The notes: generated by a model from the sequence alone, not told the origin. A stretch of DNA of 25,113 bases from a virus (IMGVR_UViG_3300018080_008435:1-25113), one strand, 5' to 3'. Counted from the first letter of the stretch, positions 1 through 6,399 are shown. A program made the numbers and translations.

Positions 1-897
1 ATGGAAGAAAAAAAAGCAACAATCGGGGGAAGCGAAATTTCTATTGTGCTGGGCCTCAATAGATGGAAAACGCCTTTAAGACTTTGGGCCGAAAAGACTG
101 GGAAAATTAAAACAGAGGATATTTCAGACAGAGAATATATACAGCTGGGGAATGAGCTTGAAGATTTTGTGGCCCGGAAATTTGCCCGGATAACAGATAA
201 AAAGGTAAGGAGAGATACCAAAACATTCAGACACAAAGGCTATCCTTACATGATAGGCCATATTGACCGCCGGATTGTAGGGACCGATGAATTATTAGAA
301 TGTAAGACTTGCAATGCCTGGAAAGCTCATGAGTGGGAAGGAGACGAAATTCCTCAAGAATATATACTCCAGGTTTTATGGTATCTCGGTATTTTAGGAA
401 TGTCAAAGGGGTATATTGCTGTTTTAATCGGCGGCCAGAAATTTACCTGGAAAGAGATTGCTTTTGATAAAGACCTTTTTGACAAAATGGTAGAAGCGGC
501 GAAAGAATTTGTTGAGCATTACATAGAGGAAGATATAGCGCCGGTAGCGATGTCTGGTGATAGCTCAACGCTTAACAGGATATTCCCGGAGCAAAAAGAA
601 GATATTATCCAAACCGAAGATAAAGATATAGTCGTATTACTTGATGAGCTTCAAGCTTTAAAAAGGATAATTGCTGATACTGAAAAAGAAAAAGAAGAAA
701 AAGAAGCAAAGCTAAAACAGAAGATAGGAGAATCAGAGGGATTGGAAACTCCTTTATATAAAGCTGTTTGGAAGGCTCAGACGTTTTCTCGCGTGGATAC
801 CAAAAAATTAAAAGCGGATGGAATCTACGATAAGTATTTAGTTGAAACACCAACAAGAGTGTTACGGATAAACAAAAAGAAGAAAGGAGATAAATAA
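1..897 (+). CDS. YqaJ/lambda-exonuclease-family recombination nuclease
   Basis: A 298-residue member of the YqaJ viral recombinase (lambda exonuclease) family. Such enzymes resect one strand of linear dsDNA for single-strand annealing recombination. The N-terminus has the family opening GGSEISIVLGLNRWKTP (residues 9-25). Catalytic PD-(D/E)xK residues are visible: Asp89 in GHIDRR, Glu100-x-Lys102 in LLECKT, and Tyr121/Gln124 in PQEYILQ. A charged coiled-coil-like stretch covers about residues 205-245. The partner annealing protein RecT follows after 2 nt, the usual phage pairing. The window begins exactly on this ATG, so its ribosome binding site is not visible and an upstream start cannot be excluded. 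Family assignment is firm; polarity and processivity are inferred from the family. Confidence 0.92.
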   Translation: MEEKKATIGGSEISIVLGLNRWKTPLRLWAEKTGKIKTEDISDREYIQLGNELEDFVARKFARITDKKVRRDTKTFRHKGYPYMIGHIDRRIVGTDELLECKTCNAWKAHEWEGDEIPQEYILQVLWYLGILGMSKGYIAVLIGGQKFTWKEIAFDKDLFDKMVEAAKEFVEHYIEEDIAPVAMSGDSSTLNRIFPEQKEDIIQTEDKDIVVLLDELQALKRIIADTEKEKEEKEAKLKQKIGESEGLETPLYKAVWKAQTFSRVDTKKLKADGIYDKYLVETPTRVLRINKKKKGDK

Positions 898-899
898 AG

Positions 900-1946
900 A
901 TGGCTAAGTTGAATGAAGTTAAAAAAGCAGTTACAACAACAAACAAAACAGATTTGCCGACTCTTATAAAAAATAGTGTTGGGGAGCTTAAAAAAGCATT
1001 GCCGCAACATATGAATGCTGAAAGATTGGTTAGAATTGCCTTAACTTCTATGAGGCTCAATCCAGAGTTATATAAATGCACATCAGAAAGTTTTTTGGGT
1101 GCTTTGTTTCAGTCGGCCCAACTTGGATTAGAGCCGAATATTGAAGGGCAGGCATATATTTTGCCTTTCAACAATAGGCGTAAATTCGGGGAAAGGGATT
1201 ATAGAACAATTAAAGAGGCGCAGTTCTTAATTGGCTATAAAGGGTATGCAGAGCTCTTTTATAGGCACCAAAGCTCCATCTCCCTTTCGATGGAAATAGT
1301 CAAAGAAGGAGATGACTTCGATTTTGCTTTAGGAACGGACAGCTATTTAAAGCATAAACCGGCAGAAAAAGACAGAGGAGAGGCCAGGGGCTATTATGCG
1401 ATAGCAAAACTTAAAAACGGGGCTGTCCTTTTTAAATATATGACAAAAGATGAATGCATGGAACATGGAAAAAAATATTCTAAATGCTTTGATAAGAAAA
1501 AGGGGGAGTTCTACGATTATACCCCCTGGAAAACTAACCCGGATTCCATGTGTCTTAAAACAGTATTATTGCAGTTGATGAAGCTATTGCCAAAATCGAT
1601 CGAGATACAAAGGGCTTTGGCAATGGATGAAACGATAAAGACTAAGGTTGATGATGATATGTTTCAGGTCCCAGATGTTACGGATTGGAATCATGAGCCG
1701 GAAGCAATTGAGGAAAAAACGACAGTAGAGGACAATTTACCTATCAGCGATGAACAACAGAGGAAGCTGGAATTGCTTAGAAAAGAGAAGAAAGTTAAGC
1801 CGGAAGATTTATTAGAGTATTTGTCAATTAACTACCTAAATAAAGAAGGAAAACCAATAAGTAAGATAAGTGAAATTCTGAATAAGGATTATGAAGAAAT
1901 TTACACCTGGACTAAAGAAATCGGGGAGATGCAAAATTATCAATAA
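900..1946 (+). CDS. recT: RecT-family single-strand DNA annealing protein
   Basis: A 348-residue RecT-type recombinase that would anneal the single strands exposed by the upstream exonuclease. The RecT core is recognisable at about residues 33-95, including the MRLNPELYKC segment and SAQLGLEPNIEGQAYILPF, followed by the FLIGYKGYAELFYR and GARGYYAIAKLKNG-like strands. The C-terminal third (from about residue 260) is acidic and lysine/glutamate-rich and is probably not part of the catalytic core. The start has an AAAGGAG site at the end of the exonuclease gene, so the two are co-translated. Functionally the pair resembles lambda exo/bet or Rac recE/recT. Confidence 0.93.
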   Translation: MAKLNEVKKAVTTTNKTDLPTLIKNSVGELKKALPQHMNAERLVRIALTSMRLNPELYKCTSESFLGALFQSAQLGLEPNIEGQAYILPFNNRRKFGERDYRTIKEAQFLIGYKGYAELFYRHQSSISLSMEIVKEGDDFDFALGTDSYLKHKPAEKDRGEARGYYAIAKLKNGAVLFKYMTKDECMEHGKKYSKCFDKKKGEFYDYTPWKTNPDSMCLKTVLLQLMKLLPKSIEIQRALAMDETIKTKVDDDMFQVPDVTDWNHEPEAIEEKTTVEDNLPISDEQQRKLELLRKEKKVKPEDLLEYLSINYLNKEGKPISKISEILNKDYEEIYTWTKEIGEMQNYQ

Positions 1947-1954
1947 AAATTTGT

Positions 1955-2048
1955 GGGTGGTTGCTCTGGTCCCTTCTTTTGCTTTTTTCTTCTGGATCAG
2001 GCCTTCTGAAATATAAGGTTGAGAACAGAAGGCTTTAAGCGACCACCC
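1955..2048 (+). promoter_or_regulatory. Structured leader RNA: three-way junction upstream of the replisome gene
   Basis: The 121-nt gap after recT folds on paper into a compact three-way junction. P1 pairs 1955-1964 with 2039-2048 (10 bp with one G-T; 1965/2038 adds an eleventh). P2 pairs CTGGTCC 1966-1972 with GGATCAG 1994-2000 (7 bp, one G-T) around a pyrimidine-rich 21-nt loop. P3 pairs GCCTTCTG 2001-2008 with CAGAAGGC 2026-2033 (8 bp) around a 17-nt loop, and stacks directly on P2 without a linker. There is no T-run, so it is not a terminator. I do not recognise it as a known riboswitch class. Read from pairing only. Confidence 0.5.
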
Positions 2049-2070
2049 CTCATTAAATCAAAAGGGGGTG
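2044..2070 (+). promoter_or_regulatory. Ribosome binding site with a competing anti-SD strand
   Basis: The AGGGGGTG site (2063-2070) serves the ATG at 2074. CACCCC at 2044-2049, which is mostly the 3' strand of the P1 helix in the leader, can instead pair with GGGGTG at 2065-2070 across a 15-nt loop. The two pairings exclude each other: P1 formed leaves the site free, P1 open lets it be masked. The same ribosome site also occurs before the genes at 2841 and 3227 without this leader, so the match may partly be coincidence. Confidence 0.4.
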
Positions 2071-2073
2071 AAA

Positions 2074-2823
2074 ATGGCTCATAAAAGATTTACTGATATT
2101 GAAAAATGGAAAGATGAATGGTTTTTAGAACTTAACAAAGAAGAAAAGATTGTTTGGGTTTACTTGGTAGATACTTGCACAAATGGGGGACGATGGAAAA
2201 AAAGTTTTAAGCATCTTAATTTTTCTTGTGATACCACTCTAAAAGAGGATGATTTGGAAAAGATATTTGCTGGTAGACTTTTTGATTGCGGTTCATTTTA
2301 TTTTATTCCTAAGTTCCTTAAATTCCAATATCCAAAAGGACTAAACTCAAAAAAGCCTGCGATACTCTCTGTTAGAAATGAGATTTTAGAATATAACCTT
2401 TTGACAATAGTTAGAGAACGATTAGGTAATGATTTTTTAATCATTAAAGAAAAGGATAAAGAAAAGGATAAGGATAAGGATAAAGAAAAGGATAAGAGGA
2501 TTGTTAAGGAGAGAAGGAAAAACAAAAATAAGTATGAGGATTTTGTTTATCTTACACAAGATGAATACCAAAAGCTTGTAGATAATTTTGGGAAAACTAA
2601 AACCAAAGAATTAATTCAAGCCCTTAATGATTATATCGGGTCTAAAGGGAAAAGATATAAATCGCATTACCATACTTTATTAGTTTGGACCCGGAAGAAC
2701 GGAATATTACAAATACCTAAGAGCGAACATATACCAGACAAAAAACCAGATTGGAAGCCTATTCCTAAAGAAGCGGAAAAGAAAATAAAGGAACTAACCG
2801 GGAAAATCGGCCAAAAGATTTAA
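2074..2823 (+). CDS. DnaD-like phage replisome organiser / replication initiation protein
   Basis: A 249-residue protein resembling phage replisome organisers that bind the phage origin and recruit helicase. The N-terminal domain (residues 1-115, starting MAHKRFTDIEKWKDEWF) looks like the winged-helix N-terminus of this group. A highly charged linker of Lys/Asp/Glu repeats (about 124-150) connects to a C-terminal domain with the family pattern YLTQDEYQKLV, ALNDYIGSKGKRYKSHY and LLVWTRKN (about 155-210). I chose ATG 2074; a GTG at 2068 in frame lies inside the ribosome binding site AGGGGGTG and is unlikely to be used. Its location after the recombination pair fits a replication module. Function is inferred from domain layout. 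Confidence 0.72.
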   Translation: MAHKRFTDIEKWKDEWFLELNKEEKIVWVYLVDTCTNGGRWKKSFKHLNFSCDTTLKEDDLEKIFAGRLFDCGSFYFIPKFLKFQYPKGLNSKKPAILSVRNEILEYNLLTIVRERLGNDFLIIKEKDKEKDKDKDKEKDKRIVKERRKNKNKYEDFVYLTQDEYQKLVDNFGKTKTKELIQALNDYIGSKGKRYKSHYHTLLVWTRKNGILQIPKSEHIPDKKPDWKPIPKEAEKKIKELTGKIGQKI

Positions 2824-2840
2824 ATAAGGGGGTGAGGTAG

Positions 2841-3212
2841 ATGTGTCAATTTATGTCATTTTTTCACAATCCAATCAATGGGGACATAGCTGTTTCAGAT
2901 GTTAATTCTCACGGCAATACCGAAAAGGAGTTAAGTTTAAATTTAAACATTTGGAGAGAAGGACATTATCTCCCGGACGGGAAGGTTGAATTAAGGGTTA
3001 CCGATAAAGATAGAATGACACAAAAAGAATGCGAAGAGAGATTTTTAACCCAATATCCGACTTTTGTTTCTTTTTTTAATTGGACAATGGCGAAAAAGAA
3101 AAAATATGACGATTCGCTTGACCTGAGGAGTTTAACTTCAGCTAAAGGATTGGTTCTTCCTAAAGAGATAGGTGGTTGGCTTTACCTAAAAGATAAAGTA
3201 TTGAAAATATAA
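2841..3212 (+). CDS. Conserved-looking phage protein of unknown function
   Basis: A 123-residue protein preceded by AGGGGGTG eight to ten bases before ATG. It opens with MCQFMSFFHNPINGDIAVSD and continues with a SHGNTEK segment and REGHYLPDGKVELRV, a layout I associate with small early phage proteins without assigned function. It is moderately polar, with no membrane segment or signal peptide. It sits between the replisome organiser and a tiny basic gene, in an early operon. No catalytic motif is evident, so I assign no activity. Confidence 0.65.
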   Translation: MCQFMSFFHNPINGDIAVSDVNSHGNTEKELSLNLNIWREGHYLPDGKVELRVTDKDRMTQKECEERFLTQYPTFVSFFNWTMAKKKKYDDSLDLRSLTSAKGLVLPKEIGGWLYLKDKVLKI

Positions 3213-3226
3213 GGGGGTGAAGAAGA

Positions 3227-3382
3227 ATGCTTCGTGATTACGCCTGTTTGTTTAAAAATTCAACACCAGTTTATCTAAAAAGAATGAATAGGAAGTTAGA
3301 AAAACAAAGGAAAAAGAAAGAAAAAGAAGAAAGAAAGAGATTAGTTAGCCTGGCTTACCGGATAGGGGGAGTAGTGCAATGA
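3227..3382 (+). CDS. Small basic protein (51 aa), unknown function
   Basis: A short gene of 51 codons starting MLRDYACLFKNS and containing a run of lysine, arginine and glutamate (about residues 22-39) that should be one charged helix. The ribosome binding site AAGGGGGTG lies about 9 nt before the ATG. Its stop overlaps the next start as ATGA (3379-3382), a translational-coupling arrangement that supports it being real. The charge suggests nucleic-acid or protein binding, but nothing specific can be claimed. Confidence 0.6.
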   Translation: MLRDYACLFKNSTPVYLKRMNRKLEKQRKKKEKEERKRLVSLAYRIGGVVQ

Positions 3383-3909
3383 GAAAAGAAAAAAGGGTAG
3401 ACTTTTTTGGTCTGTTTATTCTTACTGTCTATTTCCTGGGTTTAGTATTTATCGGTGACCCACTATTTGAATTACAACAGATGGAAGGAGAAATTAGTAT
3501 GGAGAAAATCAAAGCACCTGAAAATCTTTGGAAAGGAATAATCGGAGAGGCAGTCAGCGAAGGCTTTTGCGGTATGTATGCGGTAGCTTGTTGTTACCGG
3601 AACAGAATAGCAAAAGGACTGCCTCTCGGCTGTGTGGCCTTGAAACGAAAGGATTTGGATGAATTTATTGAGAGGGAGGCTGGAGTTGGGGCCAGCTCAA
3701 TGGCTCAGGGCATTATAAAGGCTGTTTTTGAGTTCGAAGGGAAAGATATTACCAATGGCTCAACCCATTATGAGAATATAGAAAAATATGGAGAGCCTTA
3801 TTGGGTCAAGGGAATGGAAATAGTGGCAAAGATAGGATGTCATACATTCTACCGGGGAAAAAGGGAAAATGAAAGCCAAAATAACGAAAATCCAGGAAAA
3901 ACCATCTAA
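3379..3909 (+). CDS. SleB-type cell-wall hydrolase with N-terminal membrane segment
   Basis: A 176-residue protein with a Hydrolase_2 (SleB) domain, a family of lytic transglycosylases/cortex-type enzymes that cut peptidoglycan glycan strands. Visible family landmarks are IIGEAVSEGFCGMYAVA with the likely catalytic Glu57, YRNRI, then GSTHYEN and IGCHTFYRG near the C-terminus. Residues 9-27 form one hydrophobic segment without a clear cleavage site, so the enzyme is probably a membrane-anchored or signal-arrest-release form. Translation is coupled to the preceding small gene by ATGA. It is the only endolysin candidate in the window, although it sits among early genes. A role in lysis is inferred; entry or cell-wall remodelling is possible. 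Confidence 0.75.
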   Translation: MRKEKRVDFFGLFILTVYFLGLVFIGDPLFELQQMEGEISMEKIKAPENLWKGIIGEAVSEGFCGMYAVACCYRNRIAKGLPLGCVALKRKDLDEFIEREAGVGASSMAQGIIKAVFEFEGKDITNGSTHYENIEKYGEPYWVKGMEIVAKIGCHTFYRGKRENESQNNENPGKTI

Positions 3910-4129
3910 ATACGGGGGAATGTTTTATTATGTTTTCTTCAAATCGGATGATCCGCCGCCGAATTCCTTTAAGACTTGTATTTATCCCCAGAATGCGAAT
4001 TTTCAAAGATGGCTTGAACCTATAAGGGCTTATTTTACCGGGCAGGAAGTTTGGCTGGATAATCTCATATTAAAGGGAAACAGACAAAAAAGGCTAATAG
4101 ACGCGGACAGCTTATTCATAATTACTTAA
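3869..4129 (+). CDS. Hypothetical protein, 86 aa
   Basis: An 86-residue protein starting MKAKITKIQEKPSKYGGMF, overlapping the end of the hydrolase gene by 41 nt in another frame. A purine-rich site (GGGGAAAAAGGG) precedes the ATG. The alternating strand pattern (KITKIQEK, YYVFFK, EVWLDNLIL) would suit a small beta-barrel such as an OB-fold, which would fit the neighbouring DNA-processing genes, but this is only a suggestion from composition. No motif identifies it. Confidence 0.55.
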   Translation: MKAKITKIQEKPSKYGGMFYYVFFKSDDPPPNSFKTCIYPQNANFQRWLEPIRAYFTGQEVWLDNLILKGNRQKRLIDADSLFIIT

Positions 4130-4139
4130 AGGAGAATAT

Positions 4140-4349
4140 ATGTCAATTTTTCGGAAAAAGCAAAAAGAAGAATTTTGTGTTTTTTTAGGATTTCATAAAA
4201 AACAGCCGGCTTTAATTGTTGCGGATGATAAAAGAAAATATCAATTCCCAATTACGATGAATGAGCCGGCTACAATCGACCAACTAACTAAGGCTATTGG
4301 AATAACAATCGTGAATATAAAGAGAATAAAAAGGGGACAGAAAAAATAA
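4140..4349 (+). CDS. Hypothetical small basic protein, 69 aa
   Basis: A 69-residue basic protein (MSIFRKKQKEEF start) with an AAAGGAG site seven nt before ATG. Its stop overlaps the next ATG as TAATG, so the next gene is probably translated by re-initiation. The C-terminus (IVNIKRIKRGQKK) is strongly positive. No family recognised. Confidence 0.6.
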   Translation: MSIFRKKQKEEFCVFLGFHKKQPALIVADDKRKYQFPITMNEPATIDQLTKAIGITIVNIKRIKRGQKK

Positions 4350-4711
4350 TGTCAAACCGGTATCCCGGACAATATAAAGTCAAACGGTATAACAAATACA
4401 AAAACAAAAAAGTAAAAGTCGGGGATTTAACCTTTGACAGCATAAAAGAGTATCATTATTTTATACATCTTCAAACGGAAAAAAAACAGGGAAGGATAAA
4501 GGGTTTTGAGAGACAGGTTAAATATATTTTATTGCAGAAAAACGATAAATTCAGGGCAGTTACTTATAGAGCTGATTTTGCTGTTCATCATAATGACGGG
4601 AGCAAAGAAGTGATTGACATTAAAAGTTTGATGACAAGAAAATTAGAGGGCTATATTTTAAGAAAAAAAATGATGTATGCGTTTTTCGGGATAGAGATAA
4701 AGGAGATTTAA
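4349..4711 (+). CDS. DUF1064 phage nuclease-like protein
   Basis: A 120-residue protein matching the DUF1064 pattern: NKYKNKKVKVGDLTFDSIKE at the start, then a hydrophobic strand after GRIKGFERQ, YRADFAVHHNDGSKEVIDIKS in the middle and a C-terminal helix before IEIKEI. DUF1064 has a PD-(D/E)xK-like restriction-endonuclease fold and is often suggested to process branched DNA. Here the putative active-site residues are Asp in RADF and Asp-x-Lys in VIDIKS. This fits a recombination/replication module as a junction-processing enzyme. The fold assignment is good; the activity is inferred. Confidence 0.78.
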   Translation: MSNRYPGQYKVKRYNKYKNKKVKVGDLTFDSIKEYHYFIHLQTEKKQGRIKGFERQVKYILLQKNDKFRAVTYRADFAVHHNDGSKEVIDIKSLMTRKLEGYILRKKMMYAFFGIEIKEI

Positions 4712-4714
4712 AAA

Positions 4715-4975
4715 ATGCGAATTAAACACGATTTTAGGATCGGAGATGCCGTATCAGTCAAAGTTAGATATGGGTATGTTCAATCAATAATAGAAAAAAT
4801 CAATCATAAGACTTGCTGGGTTCGGCTTCCTGATAATAATTTAATCAATAAAAAATGGAAAGCTATAAAGGAATATACCGATAACATTATTCAAGAAATT
4901 AAAGCCAATGAATTAAAAATTACATGGCTGGACAGACTGGTTAAATGGCAAAAAATAAATTCAAAAAAGTTCTAA
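4715..4975 (+). CDS. Hypothetical protein, 86 aa
   Basis: An 86-residue protein starting MRIKHDFRIGDAVSVKVRYGYV, three nt after the preceding stop with an AAAGGAG site. The N-terminal half (DAVSVKVRYGYVQSIIEKI, CWVRLPDNNLI) looks like a small SH3-like barrel; the C-terminal half is helical and basic. The 3' end overlaps the following lipoprotein gene by 31 nt. No function can be assigned. Confidence 0.55.
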   Translation: MRIKHDFRIGDAVSVKVRYGYVQSIIEKINHKTCWVRLPDNNLINKKWKAIKEYTDNIIQEIKANELKITWLDRLVKWQKINSKKF

Positions 4976-5163
4976 TAAAAGAGCATTTATTGGGATGGCT
5001 TATTTTAATAATCGGAATGGGATGTCTTTGCGGCTGTATATTTCCACACCAAAGCCAGAAAGAAAAGGACATCAGAAAAAGATTGAATTTTGAATTAGAG
5101 GAATTTTTAAAAGAGCCGCCAATTTTGAATAAAGAGGAAATAGAAAAATTATTGCGAGAATAA
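4945..5163 (+). CDS. Small predicted lipoprotein, 72 aa
   Basis: A 72-residue protein with a basic N-terminus (MAKNKFKKVLIKEH), a hydrophobic segment (LLGWLILIIGMG) and a lipobox-like CLCGC, followed by a charged helical tail ending NKEEIEKLLRE. This suggests a lipid-anchored or single-pass membrane protein with an extracytoplasmic helix. It overlaps the previous gene, and its ribosome site is weak, so translation probably depends on coupling. It is the first of three consecutive genes with lipoprotein signals. A spanin-like lysis role is conceivable because of its size and anchor, but no partner gene is evident. Confidence 0.55.
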   Translation: MAKNKFKKVLIKEHLLGWLILIIGMGCLCGCIFPHQSQKEKDIRKRLNFELEEFLKEPPILNKEEIEKLLRE

Positions 5164-5167
5164 GTAA

Positions 5168-5914
5168 ATGAAAAAGCTTTGTGGTTTGTTATTGCTATTA
5201 TGCTTAACTGGGTGTATGGCTAAATCAATTTTAGCCAAAGATTCTGTTGTCATATTTTCTCATGGCTCTAATGAAGCAGGATATAGAATGCCCTTTTATC
5301 AAACCCTAAAGGGGAAATTTGAAGAAAAAGGGTATATTGTGTATATGTTTGATTATACCGGATTCGGCGAAGCCCCGGATCCGGTAGATATCGAAAAGGC
5401 AGAAAGCTATCATTTTAAAGAAGATTTGGAAAAGGCAATCAATGAGGTTTATTTGCGATATAATCCGGAAGAAGTGATTTTGATAGGCCATTCCTTCGGA
5501 GCCTCTCCAACTTTGGCCGTAGGGGCAGATAATCCCTATGTTGATAAAGTAATTTGTATAGCGCCTCCCAGGCGAATGAAAGAGCTGTTTTTCTCGGAAC
5601 AGCCCAAAAGAGGGCTGGAATGGTTGCAACAGAGAATAAAGGATGATATGGAGTTAGATAGGTATCCGCCGAAGGATATATTATGGGATATCCATAAAGA
5701 GATAATTCTGGAGAACTTTGAAGGGTATCAGTTTAATAAACCGGTTTTATTCATAGATGAAGGCTCAGCTACAGTGGAAGATTTAGACTTTATGATAAGG
5801 CTATGTAAAAGCACAAAAGGGAATGTTTTGCATATGTTCATACCGGATACAGACCATTATTTTGGCAATTCTACGGATAGGTTGGTGGATCTGATAGATA
5901 AGTGGATAAAATGA
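5168..5914 (+). CDS. Lipoprotein alpha/beta hydrolase
   Basis: A 248-residue alpha/beta-hydrolase with a type II signal peptide: MKKLCGLLLLLCLTGC gives a lipobox LTGC with Cys16 as the predicted lipidated residue. The fold landmarks are complete: oxyanion segment FSHGSNEAG (about 30-38), DYTGFGEA (62-69), nucleophile elbow GHSFG with Ser109, acid Asp198 in FIDEGSA, and His230 in DTDHYFG. It resembles serine-aminopeptidase-like or esterase hydrolases. The start is 4 nt after the previous stop with little ribosome-site signal, so coupling is likely. A lipid-anchored esterase is unusual for a phage; it may alter the host envelope (lysis aid, receptor masking or superinfection exclusion). The substrate cannot be read from the sequence. 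Confidence 0.75.
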   Translation: MKKLCGLLLLLCLTGCMAKSILAKDSVVIFSHGSNEAGYRMPFYQTLKGKFEEKGYIVYMFDYTGFGEAPDPVDIEKAESYHFKEDLEKAINEVYLRYNPEEVILIGHSFGASPTLAVGADNPYVDKVICIAPPRRMKELFFSEQPKRGLEWLQQRIKDDMELDRYPPKDILWDIHKEIILENFEGYQFNKPVLFIDEGSATVEDLDFMIRLCKSTKGNVLHMFIPDTDHYFGNSTDRLVDLIDKWIK

Positions 5915-5923
5915 TAATTTTCC

Positions 5924-5951
5924 TTGACAAAAACTGGCTATATGCTATTAT
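5924..5951 (+). promoter_or_regulatory. Sigma-70-type promoter
   Basis: A perfect -35 TTGACA (5924-5929) is followed after 16 nt by TATTAT (5946-5951), a 5/6 match to the -10 consensus. It lies just after the hydrolase stop codon, so transcription would start near 5958 and enter the folded leader and terminator. It is the best plus-strand promoter I found in the window. Confidence 0.6.
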
Positions 5952-5975
5952 AAAATTATGGTGATTAAAATTTGA

Positions 5976-6046
5976 TACACAAGATAGGGGAATAGGGTTA
6001 AGAAGTAAATCTTTTTAACCTTTGAAACCAATTTTGTGTAGGTCCC
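5976..6046 (+). promoter_or_regulatory. Folded leader between promoter and terminator
   Basis: Two nested helices are visible: TACACAA (5976-5982) with TTGTGTA (6034-6040), 7 bp, enclosing GGTTAAGAAG (5996-6005) with CTTTTTAACC (6011-6020), 10 bp with one G-T and a TAAAT loop. Between them lie purine-rich strands (GATAGGGGAATAG and TTTGAAACCAA). GTCCC at 6042-6046 can pair with GGGAC 6059-6063, the 5' part of the terminator stem, giving a weak alternative. It could be an attenuator or the body of a ~145-nt small RNA. No known riboswitch class recognised. Confidence 0.4.
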
Positions 6047-6058
6047 AGACAAAAGAAG

Positions 6059-6106
6059 GGGACACTTACTTGAAGAAGAAAAGTAGGTGTCCCTTTTTCT
6101 TTTTTT
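6059..6106 (+). terminator. Intrinsic terminator
   Basis: GGGACACTTACT (6059-6070) pairs with AGTAGGTGTCCC (6082-6093), 12 bp with one G-T, around an 11-nt purine loop, followed immediately by TTTTTCTTTTTTT. This is the strongest terminator in the window. It lies only about 20 nt before the next lipoprotein gene, so expression of that gene needs read-through. The palindrome could alternatively derive from a REP-like host repeat. Confidence 0.8.
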
Positions 6107-6126
6107 CCCCAGAAAGAGAGGTCGCA

Positions 6127-6303
6127 ATGAAAAAGCTGTTTTTCTTCGGATCACTCCTGATTTTATTCCTTGCCGGATGCACTACCACAGAAACAGGGCT
6201 TTTTTCGAATTCAATACTCCCGGATATTAATCTTCAAGTGAGAAGCATAGAAGATATTGATACTTTGGAATTGAAGGTTGATACTAAGGACTTTCAAAAG
6301 TAA
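6127..6303 (+). CDS. Small predicted lipoprotein, 58 aa
   Basis: A 58-residue protein starting MKKLFFFGSLLILFLAGC: a classic lipoprotein signal with lipobox LAGC and lipidated Cys at residue 18. The mature part is only about 40 residues and ends in a charged tail (LKVDTKDFQK). I chose ATG 6127, with GAGAGG six nt upstream; a longer in-frame reading from 6022 crosses the terminator hairpin and lacks sense. It is the third lipoprotein of this cluster and is cut off from upstream transcription by the terminator. Function unknown; small phage lipoproteins often act in lysis or superinfection exclusion. Confidence 0.6.
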   Translation: MKKLFFFGSLLILFLAGCTTTETGLFSNSILPDINLQVRSIEDIDTLELKVDTKDFQK

Positions 6304-6393
6304 AGGATGGTAAAGCCGCAACCAGGCGGGCTAGCCCTTACCATCTCCTTAAGTTATGGGCTTAAGGCGCTCTACTTGAGCTATAGTTGCGGT
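6296..6393 (-). ncRNA. tRNA-like structured RNA on the minus strand
   Basis: Read on the minus strand, a 77-nt cloverleaf is apparent. The acceptor-like helix is CCGCAACTA (6392-6384) with TGGTTGCGG (6324-6316), 9 bp with one U-G. Then come TA, a D-like arm GCTC/GAGC with loop AAGTA, one G, a 7-bp anticodon-like arm CCTTAAG/CTTAAGG with 7-nt loop CCCATAA (6360-6354; CAU at the anticodon place), a 4-nt variable region, and a T-like arm (6342-6325; GGT/GCC and GGG/CCC with an AA bulge). Spacers follow tRNA rules. Not a normal tRNA: U33 is C, the D-loop lacks GG, there is no TTC T-loop and no CCA. A promoter lies directly upstream and the 3' side is T-rich. The G-U pairs become C-A mismatches on the plus strand, favouring minus-strand RNA. 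Confidence 0.5.
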
Positions 6394-6399
6394 AGAGAT

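Noticed and set aside
605-1081. 158-codon minus-strand frame that looks hydrophobic
   Set aside because: Antisense of the Lys/Glu-rich coiled coil and recT start; crosses two well supported genes and has no ribosome site.
2445-2520. Tandem DNA repeat as an iteron-type origin in the replisome gene
   Set aside because: The AAGGATA-type repeats encode a Lys/Asp/Glu linker, and the same codon pattern occurs in the scaffold tail; origins do lie in such genes in some phages, but nothing else supports it here.
6059-6093. IS or transposon end formed by the GGGACACTTACT palindrome
   Set aside because: No transposase, no partner repeat elsewhere in the window; terminator function explains the hairpin and T-run. 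A REP-like origin remains possible.
6022-6126. N-terminal extension of the 58-aa lipoprotein
   Set aside because: It would translate through the terminator hairpin and put 35 residues before a perfect lipoprotein signal; ATG 6127 has a suitable ribosome site.
6296-6393. Ordinary tRNA-Met gene
   Set aside because: Cloverleaf is present but C33, a 5-nt D-loop without GG, absent TTC T-loop and 7-bp anticodon stem are incompatible with a standard elongator or initiator tRNA.
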